64,000 nucleotides of DNA from Brevibacillus_H sp041920465 (GTDB lineage: Bacteria; Bacillota; Bacilli; Brevibacillales; Brevibacillaceae), in contig JBHGXW010000019.1 in the NCBI GenBank assembly GCA_041920465.1, forward strand, positions 62,001-126,000. Reading direction: 5' to 3'. Below the pieces are notes generated by a model. It saw only the letters and a program-made list of their open reading frames with translations, ran no database searches and was not told where the DNA came from. This document shows, piece after piece, positions 58,718 to 64,000 of the stretch. Each line of letters opens with the position of its first letter. The stretch's first letter is position 1. The translations under genes were made by a program, and so were the position numbers.

Positions 58718-58746
58718 TTGAAAAGGTTGGACGAACGGCATACAAT
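58718..58746 (+). promoter_or_regulatory. Promoter of the YebC C-terminal gene
   Basis: TTGAAA and TACAAT with a 17-base spacer, about 62 bases before the ATG at 58808. Confidence 0.7.
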
Positions 58747-58807
58747 GAGATAGGGTTAACTGGATTTATCAAGCTTATTAGATAGCAAGGAGAGTCGTAG
58801 CAGTAGC

Positions 58808-58951
58808 ATGCCTAACACCGTTCACATCACCGGAGAAAACGCCGAGAAAATGTTGAAAATGATGGAAGCCTTCGAAAAGAATGACGATCTGCAAAACGTG
58901 TATGCCAACTACGAAATCGACGATGAAGAAATGGAAAAATTGATGGGTTAA
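58808..58951 (+). CDS. Orphan YebC C-terminal domain (47 aa)
   Basis: A 47-residue protein, MPNTVHITGENAEKMLKMME then NVYANYEIDDEEMEKLMG, that matches only the last helix-strand unit of YebC/PmpR proteins (MLKLMEALEDNDDVQNVYANFE type). The other ~190 residues are absent, and the upstream frame has no YebC resemblance before a stop at 58757. Yet it has a strong promoter, an AAGGAG (unusually far, 15 bases) and a terminator, so it looks maintained. It is either a decayed native yebC or a true stand-alone domain. Confidence 0.65.
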   Translation: MPNTVHITGENAEKMLKMMEAFEKNDDLQNVYANYEIDDEEMEKLMG

Positions 58952-58961
58952 CGAAAAATAA

Positions 58962-58993
58962 TGCCATCTTGCATACGCAGGATGGCTGTTTTT
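58962..58993 (+). terminator. Terminator of the YebC C-terminal gene
   Basis: GCCATC/GATGGC with an inner GC/GC pairing, then TGTTTTTTC, 11 bases after the stop. Confidence 0.75.
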
Positions 58994-59001
58994 TCGCATC
59001 C

Positions 59002-59031
59002 TTGTTTTTTCTTTTGCGCAAATGGTATAAA
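59002..59031 (+). promoter_or_regulatory. Promoter of parEC
   Basis: TTGTTT and TATAAA with an 18-base spacer and an upstream TG (TGGTATAAA), 55 bases before the parE ATG. Confidence 0.6.
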
Positions 59032-59085
59032 ATAGCGATTAAGTGTTCGTATAGGGACCTTCCAAACTGTAGAGGGGAGAAGCGA

Positions 59086-61038
59086 ATGACAGAACCTAAC
59101 ACACTTTCTTATACAGAAGAAGATATTCAGGTATTAGAGGGGCTAATCGCCGTAAGAAAACGCCCGGGTATGTATATAGGTTCAACCGGTTCCAGAGGGC
59201 TGCACCATTTGCTCTGGGAGATTGTTGACAATGCCAAGGATGAGACCTTAGCGGGATTTAACGATAAAATTATTGTCACACTGTTTCCTGACGGCAGTGT
59301 CCGCGTAGAGGATTTCGGACGCGGGATACCTACCGGGATGCACAAAACCGGCCGTCCCGTACCGGAAGTGATTTTTACCACGCTGCATGCCGGAGGGAAG
59401 TTCGGCGGAGGCGGATACAAGAAGAGCGGCGGTTTGCACGGAGTAGGCTCCAGCGTCGTCGTGGCCTTGTCCAAATGGCTGGAAGTGGAGATTCACCGGG
59501 AAGGCAAAATACATAGGCAACGATATGAATATGTCGTGGACGAACAGGGAAATGAACACGTCGGCAAACCGGTGACCGACCTGGAAGTGATTGGAACCAC
59601 CAAAAGAACGGGAACGACGGTTACTTTCCTGCCGGATGATACTGTTTTTACGACCAACCGTTTTGATTTTGACTTGATCCGCGACCGTTTTAGAGAGACT
59701 GCTTTTCTCCTGAAGGGTCTTCGCATGGTCCTCATCGACAAGCGGGGACCAGAGCGAAGGGAAGAGTTTTACTTCCAGGAAGGCTTGAAATCTTATGTTG
59801 AGTATTTGAATGAGGGCAAACAAACCCTGCATCCTGTCGTCTATTTCGAAGGCGAAAAGGACAACGTCTACGTGGAACTGGCCTTCCAATACAATGACGG
59901 CTACAGCGAAACGCTTGTCTCCTACGTCAATTCCGTACCGACCAATGACGGTGGCACGCATGTTACGGGATTTCGCAACGGGACAACCCGGATATTTAAC
60001 GAATACGCCCGCCGCAAAGGATTTTTGAAAGAAAAAGACGCCAACCTTTCAGGAAATGACCTCAGGGAAGGATTCCTGGGTGTGCTTTCGTTGCAAATGT
60101 CAGACGTGCAATTTGAATCGCAAACCAAAGACAAGCTGGGAAACGAAGAAGCACGGACGATTGTGGAACAAATCGTCTCCGAAAAGTTAGGCTTCTTTTT
60201 GGAAGAGAATCCGGAAATCGGCAAGCTTTTGATCGAAAAAGCGATTCGCTCCGCAGAAATCCGCGAAGAGCTGCGTAAACAGCGGGAAGCGCTTCGCGGC
60301 GATAAAAAGGGCAAAAACGGCAAAAAACGCAAATCCATCTCGGAAAAATTTGCTCCGCCGCAATACAAAGATCCCAAACGGAACGAGCTTTTCCTCGTGG
60401 AAGGGGACTCTGCCGGCGGTTCGGCGAAGCAGGCACGCAACTCGGAATTTCAGGCTATCTTTGGCTTGAAGGGAAAGCCGCTTAACACGGAAAAAGCGAA
60501 GCTCTCCGAAATTCTCGCCAATGAGGAATTCCGCACGATTCTGGAAGTGATCGAGACGGATATCGGAGAAGAATTTTCGCTTGAGGATTGCGCTTTCGAT
60601 AAAATCATTATCATGTCTGACGCCGACGTGGACGGTTCCCACATTCAAACTCTGTTGCTAACCTTCTTCTTCCGGTACATGCAGCCGCTGATCGCGGCAG
60701 GCAAGCTGTATATTGCGCAACCACCGCTGTATCAGGTGATCAAGGAAGGGAAAAAACCGGAATCAGTCTATTGCTGGGACGACTTCGAACTGGAGCAGGC
60801 GGTCAAGAAGCTTGGGCGCGGCGTCACGATCCAGCGATACAAAGGCTTGGGCGAGATGAACCCGGACCAGTTATGGGATACGACGATGAATCCTGAAACG
60901 CGCAAACTGATTCAAGTATCCTTGGAAGATTTGGCCCACAGCGAGAAGCTGGTAACGGTGTTGATGGGCGACAAGGTACCTCCTCGCCGGGAATGGATAG
61001 AGAGTCACGTCACATTCGAAGTGGGAGAGGATGAATAG
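59086..61038 (+). CDS. parE: Topoisomerase IV subunit B
   Basis: A 650-residue ATPase subunit of topoisomerase IV, which decatenates daughter chromosomes. The GHKL ATPase domain shows VRKRPGMYIGSTGSRGLHHL, EIVDNAKDETLAGF, VEDFGRGIP and GGLHGVGSSVV; the TOPRIM domain shows LFLVEGDSAGGSAKQARN and MSDADVDGSHI. The length and the lack of the extra GyrB insert support ParE over GyrB. ATG 59086 follows AGAGGGGAG. parC begins after two bases. Confidence 0.95.
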   Translation: MTEPNTLSYTEEDIQVLEGLIAVRKRPGMYIGSTGSRGLHHLLWEIVDNAKDETLAGFNDKIIVTLFPDGSVRVEDFGRGIPTGMHKTGRPVPEVIFTTLHAGGKFGGGGYKKSGGLHGVGSSVVVALSKWLEVEIHREGKIHRQRYEYVVDEQGNEHVGKPVTDLEVIGTTKRTGTTVTFLPDDTVFTTNRFDFDLIRDRFRETAFLLKGLRMVLIDKRGPERREEFYFQEGLKSYVEYLNEGKQTLHPVVYFEGEKDNVYVELAFQYNDGYSETLVSYVNSVPTNDGGTHVTGFRNGTTRIFNEYARRKGFLKEKDANLSGNDLREGFLGVLSLQMSDVQFESQTKDKLGNEEARTIVEQIVSEKLGFFLEENPEIGKLLIEKAIRSAEIREELRKQREALRGDKKGKNGKKRKSISEKFAPPQYKDPKRNELFLVEGDSAGGSAKQARNSEFQAIFGLKGKPLNTEKAKLSEILANEEFRTILEVIETDIGEEFSLEDCAFDKIIIMSDADVDGSHIQTLLLTFFFRYMQPLIAAGKLYIAQPPLYQVIKEGKKPESVYCWDDFELEQAVKKLGRGVTIQRYKGLGEMNPDQLWDTTMNPETRKLIQVSLEDLAHSEKLVTVLMGDKVPPRREWIESHVTFEVGEDE

Positions 61039-61040
61039 CG

Positions 61041-63602
61041 ATGCTGTCCAATCGAATCATTGAACAAAGCTTTACCGAAATCATGGGCAAACGCTTCGGG
61101 GATTACGCCAATCTGGTCATTCTCTCGCGGGCTATTCCCGATGCGCGTGACGGCTTGAAACCGGTGCAGCGCCGAATTCTGTACGCGATGTACCAAGAAG
61201 GCACGACCCATGACAAACCATACCGCAAATCGGCCAAAACAGTCGGGTATGTAATGGGTACCTTCCATCCGCACGGCGACAGCGCCATTTACGAGACGAT
61301 GGTCCGGATGGCACAGTGGTGGAAAATGCGGCAGGTGTTGATTCAAGGCCACGGGAATTTCGGAAGCCTTGACGCCGATCCGCCGGCGGCCATGCGTTAT
61401 ACCGAATCGAGATTATCCGCGCTTGCCAATGAGATGCTCCGCGATATTGACAAAGATACGGTGACCTTCATTCCGAACTACGACAACTCGACGGAACAGC
61501 CGGCCGTCTTGCCTGCCCGTTTCCCTAACTTGCTGGTGAACGGAGCTTCCGGTATCGCGGTTGGTTTCGCCACCGATATTCCAACCCACAATCTGGCGGA
61601 AGTGATTGACGCGACGATTGCGCAAATGAAAAACCCGGCCATTTCCCTGGATGAACTGATGCAGCTGGTAAAAGGGCCCGATTTTCCTACTGGCGGAATT
61701 GTCCAGGGGGTATCCGGCATCCGCAAAGCGTTCGAGACAGGTCGAGGCCAATTTATCATTCGCGGTCGTGCTGAAGTGGAAGAGCCAAAAGGCAGTAAGG
61801 TAAAGAAAATCATTATTACTGAAATTCCGTATGATGTGGTTAAATCAAAATTGGTCGCACAAATCGACGAACTGGTCATGGAGCGCAAGATTGAAGGGGC
61901 AATCGCTGTCCGCGACGAAACCGGACGGAAGGAAGCAGAACAGAAAAAAGTCCGAATCGTCATCGACATCAAAAAAGAAGCCGACTCCAATGCCATCCTG
62001 CAATATCTGTACAAGAATACCGATTTGCAAATTTATTACAACTACAATATGAATGCGATTTACGAGGGGACAATCAAGCAGATGGGGCTGAAAGACCTGC
62101 TGCATGCCTACATTACCCATCAGAAAGAGGTTGTGACCCGCCGTTCCCGATTTGATCTGAACAGAAAACAGAACCGCGAGCATATTGTTCAGGGGTTGAT
62201 TCGGGCCAAATCAATCCTGCGCGAGATTGTGGACACGATAATGGCGTCCAACGACCGGGCAGATGCCAAGCGAAACATCATGGAGCAATACGGCTTTACC
62301 GACTTGCAAGCCGACGCGATCTTGAGCATCCAGCTTGCCTCTTTGACGCGCATTGACATTGTCAAACTGGAGAAAGAATTGGCTCTGTTGGAAAAAGAGA
62401 TCAAGGAACTGCAAGCGATTCTGGGAAGTGAGAAAAAGCTGATCCAGGTGATCCAGCATGAATTAACCGAGATCAAGAATAAGTATGCCGACCCGCGGCG
62501 GACCGAGATTCAGGGAGAGATCGAGGACATCAAGGTTGACATTGCCATGCAGATTAACGCTGAGGATTGTATCGTCACCTTCACCAATGACGGGTACATC
62601 AAGCGGACGAGCCCTCGTTCGTTTAAATCGATGGGAGGAACCATTGAAACCTGCGGGGTAAAAGAGGGCGACAAGGTAAAATCCTTTATCGAAACCAACA
62701 CGTCACACACTGCGCTGTTCTTTACCCAGGACGGCAAGTTTTTTGCGATGCTGGTAAACGATATTCCTGACGTGAAGTGGAAAGATATCGGCACGGCGCT
62801 GATCAACGTGATACCATTGGAGAAGCAGCAGCGGATTGTCGGTTTTACCATTGTAGACAACTTCAAACAGCCGCTGTATGTTTATCACCTGTCCCGCTCC
62901 GGGTTGATCAAGAAAACAGCCTTGCAAGAGTATGAAACCAACCGTTCCGGTGCGATTGCCGCCGCCAAACGGAAATCTGAAGATGATGAGTACGTGAACG
63001 TCTTCGTGGCCGGAGAAGAAGGCACGATTCTGGTAATCACCCGCGAAGGAATGGGGATTCGTTTTCCTTTACAGGAAGTATCGGCAACAGGAAGAGCCTC
63101 TTCCGGCGTGAAAGCGATTCAACTTGCCCACACAGATGAAGTGGTTACTTCGATTTTGGCCACGACAAATGAAGATGGTATCGTTAACGTTCTGACGCAG
63201 GAAGGCATCTTGAAACGCACCTTTATGCGCGACTTCCCGATTCAAGGCCGTGCGGGCAAAGGATTAGTCATCATCCGCAAACGCAAAACCACCCCGCATG
63301 CGGTAATGTCCGCCATGAAAGAAGACAAAAACCGTGAAAACTTGTACGCCATGACCGAGTCAGGAGATCTGGTTCAGATCCTGCCGGAAAAAATCGGAGT
63401 AACCGAACAAGGCGGCATCGGACGTGTAGCGGTAGAGGGAAAAGTAGTATCCGTCCTGTTTGAAGCGGTATTGCCAACCGACCAGGGCAAAGCGGAAGTG
63501 GGCACGGCAGAACCTTCGCAAGCCCCTGTTTCCCCGCTGGATGAAGCGCCGGTCGAGCAGGCCAGTTTGTTTGATGACGCATTTGATAAAAAGGAGTCTT
63601 AA
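61041..63602 (+). CDS. parC: Topoisomerase IV subunit A
   Basis: An 853-residue DNA-cleaving subunit. The catalytic tyrosine is Y120 in PAAMRYTESRL, GFATDIPTHNL is the gate region, and the C-terminal domain has several beta-pinwheel repeats (for example GVKEGDKVKSFIETN, GRASSGVKAI). The quinolone-determining region reads FHPHGDSAIYETMVRMAQ, with the usual Ser replaced in no obvious way. The tail (residues ~825-853) is low complexity. It overlaps no gene but starts two bases after parE. Confidence 0.95.
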   Translation: MLSNRIIEQSFTEIMGKRFGDYANLVILSRAIPDARDGLKPVQRRILYAMYQEGTTHDKPYRKSAKTVGYVMGTFHPHGDSAIYETMVRMAQWWKMRQVLIQGHGNFGSLDADPPAAMRYTESRLSALANEMLRDIDKDTVTFIPNYDNSTEQPAVLPARFPNLLVNGASGIAVGFATDIPTHNLAEVIDATIAQMKNPAISLDELMQLVKGPDFPTGGIVQGVSGIRKAFETGRGQFIIRGRAEVEEPKGSKVKKIIITEIPYDVVKSKLVAQIDELVMERKIEGAIAVRDETGRKEAEQKKVRIVIDIKKEADSNAILQYLYKNTDLQIYYNYNMNAIYEGTIKQMGLKDLLHAYITHQKEVVTRRSRFDLNRKQNREHIVQGLIRAKSILREIVDTIMASNDRADAKRNIMEQYGFTDLQADAILSIQLASLTRIDIVKLEKELALLEKEIKELQAILGSEKKLIQVIQHELTEIKNKYADPRRTEIQGEIEDIKVDIAMQINAEDCIVTFTNDGYIKRTSPRSFKSMGGTIETCGVKEGDKVKSFIETNTSHTALFFTQDGKFFAMLVNDIPDVKWKDIGTALINVIPLEKQQRIVGFTIVDNFKQPLYVYHLSRSGLIKKTALQEYETNRSGAIAAAKRKSEDDEYVNVFVAGEEGTILVITREGMGIRFPLQEVSATGRASSGVKAIQLAHTDEVVTSILATTNEDGIVNVLTQEGILKRTFMRDFPIQGRAGKGLVIIRKRKTTPHAVMSAMKEDKNRENLYAMTESGDLVQILPEKIGVTEQGGIGRVAVEGKVVSVLFEAVLPTDQGKAEVGTAEPSQAPVSPLDEAPVEQASLFDDAFDKKES

Positions 63603-63603
63603 G

Positions 63604-63930
63604 ATGTCTAAGCCGTTTGAATCATTTGCCACCAACTTAAATTATTTGCAGGTTTCGCTTTTGCTTGACACTGTTTCCTATTTCGAAGACGCACCGAAAC
63701 TCTTATCCATTCCAGGCAGCGAGGGAACGGTCATGGTTCCATTGCTGCCGGTGACGTTGAGCAAGATGCTTGGCGAGTTGAATGAGCAAGAGCCGTCGAA
63801 AACAAGCTCCTTTGCTTTTGCGTTTGAGTGGACAGACGAGGCTTTAAAGCGAGGTATTGTCATTGTCACGCTTCCGTCTGGTGAAAAGCTGGAACAACCA
63901 ACTGATTTGGCCCAATTCTCAGCTATTTAA
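63604..63930 (+). CDS. Hypothetical protein downstream of parC (108 aa)
   Basis: A 108-residue soluble protein, MSKPFESFATNLNYLQVSLL then VPLLPVTLSKMLGELNEQEP, with short strands and a helix. Its ATG is one base after the parC stop, with AAGGAG in the parC tail, so it belongs to the parEC unit. No family is recognised. The remaining 70 bases to the window end show only a weak hairpin. Confidence 0.7.
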   Translation: MSKPFESFATNLNYLQVSLLLDTVSYFEDAPKLLSIPGSEGTVMVPLLPVTLSKMLGELNEQEPSKTSSFAFAFEWTDEALKRGIVIVTLPSGEKLEQPTDLAQFSAI

Positions 63931-64000
63931 TATTTCCTAGGCAAGCGCAAATTTCGCCTTTTGCCGCAGAATAACACGAACGTTGGGCAGGTTTGTCGAA

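Noticed and set aside
1..64000. CRISPR arrays, prophage and complete insertion sequences
   Set aside because: No regularly spaced direct repeats, no phage structural genes and no intact transposase frame were seen.

Overview
The window is a 64 kb piece of a low-to-mid GC, endospore-forming Firmicute chromosome (Bacillales). The evidence is spoVK, a Spo0E-family phosphatase, GlnR, LexA with Bacillus-type operators, AGGAGG ribosome sites, and TTGACA/TATAAT promoters often reinforced by a TG motif. Protein styles and the mix of PDH with a fused 2-oxoacid:ferredoxin oxidoreductase suggest a lineage near Tumebacillus/Effusibacillus/Brevibacillus, but that placement is an inference. No phage, plasmid or CRISPR locus is present.

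1-12,240: a block that keeps the Bacillus gene order miaA-hfq-(spoVK-hflX-ynbB)-glnRA-lexA-yneA-ynzC. A two-gene minus-strand insert (iron alcohol dehydrogenase, class V aminotransferase) separates hfq from spoVK. GlnR and LexA operators are readable. 12,240-17,950: fluC, helD, a HesB-like protein, threonine aldolase, tRNA-Ser and tRNA-Thr, then a 600-base gene-free stretch holding nested inverted repeats, then a DJ-1/PfpI protein. 18,000-26,980: 2-oxoacid:ferredoxin oxidoreductase with an elaborate leader, oligoendopeptidase F, an amino-acid antiporter and an esterase. 27,000-32,330: pdhABCD, with a repeat element sitting between pdhB and pdhC.

32,400-46,500: many short units: a Spo0E-type phosphatase, a HEPN-domain protein, an ABC-F ATPase, a phosphodiester glycosidase, a DEAD-box helicase, a Ser/Thr kinase, DUF3900, DUF1444, an HD phosphohydrolase and small membrane proteins. 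46,600-49,540: steT followed by an AT-rich island with a candidate structured RNA and a YeeN-like YebC gene that looks imported. 49,590-57,420: a lipoprotein cyclophilin, a Cys/Met PLP enzyme, and a five-gene unit coupling an ECF sigma factor, a membrane beta-propeller protein, a large membrane protein and an ABC exporter. 57,460-end: small acidic proteins, a YflT stress protein, a 47-residue gene matching only the C-terminal end of YebC, and parEC.

The most unusual signal is a family of dispersed GC-rich hairpins (ACCCAC...stem...GGGGCCCC). Copies sit at about 17.1, 29.3 (two in tandem), 37.65, 45.3, 45.55, 46.1 and 58.2 kb. All but the 17.1 kb copy and the second tandem copy lie just after a stop codon, in the same orientation relative to the preceding gene, and their stems differ by compensatory changes. 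A second 42-base palindromic repeat occurs at 16.9 and 48.1 kb.
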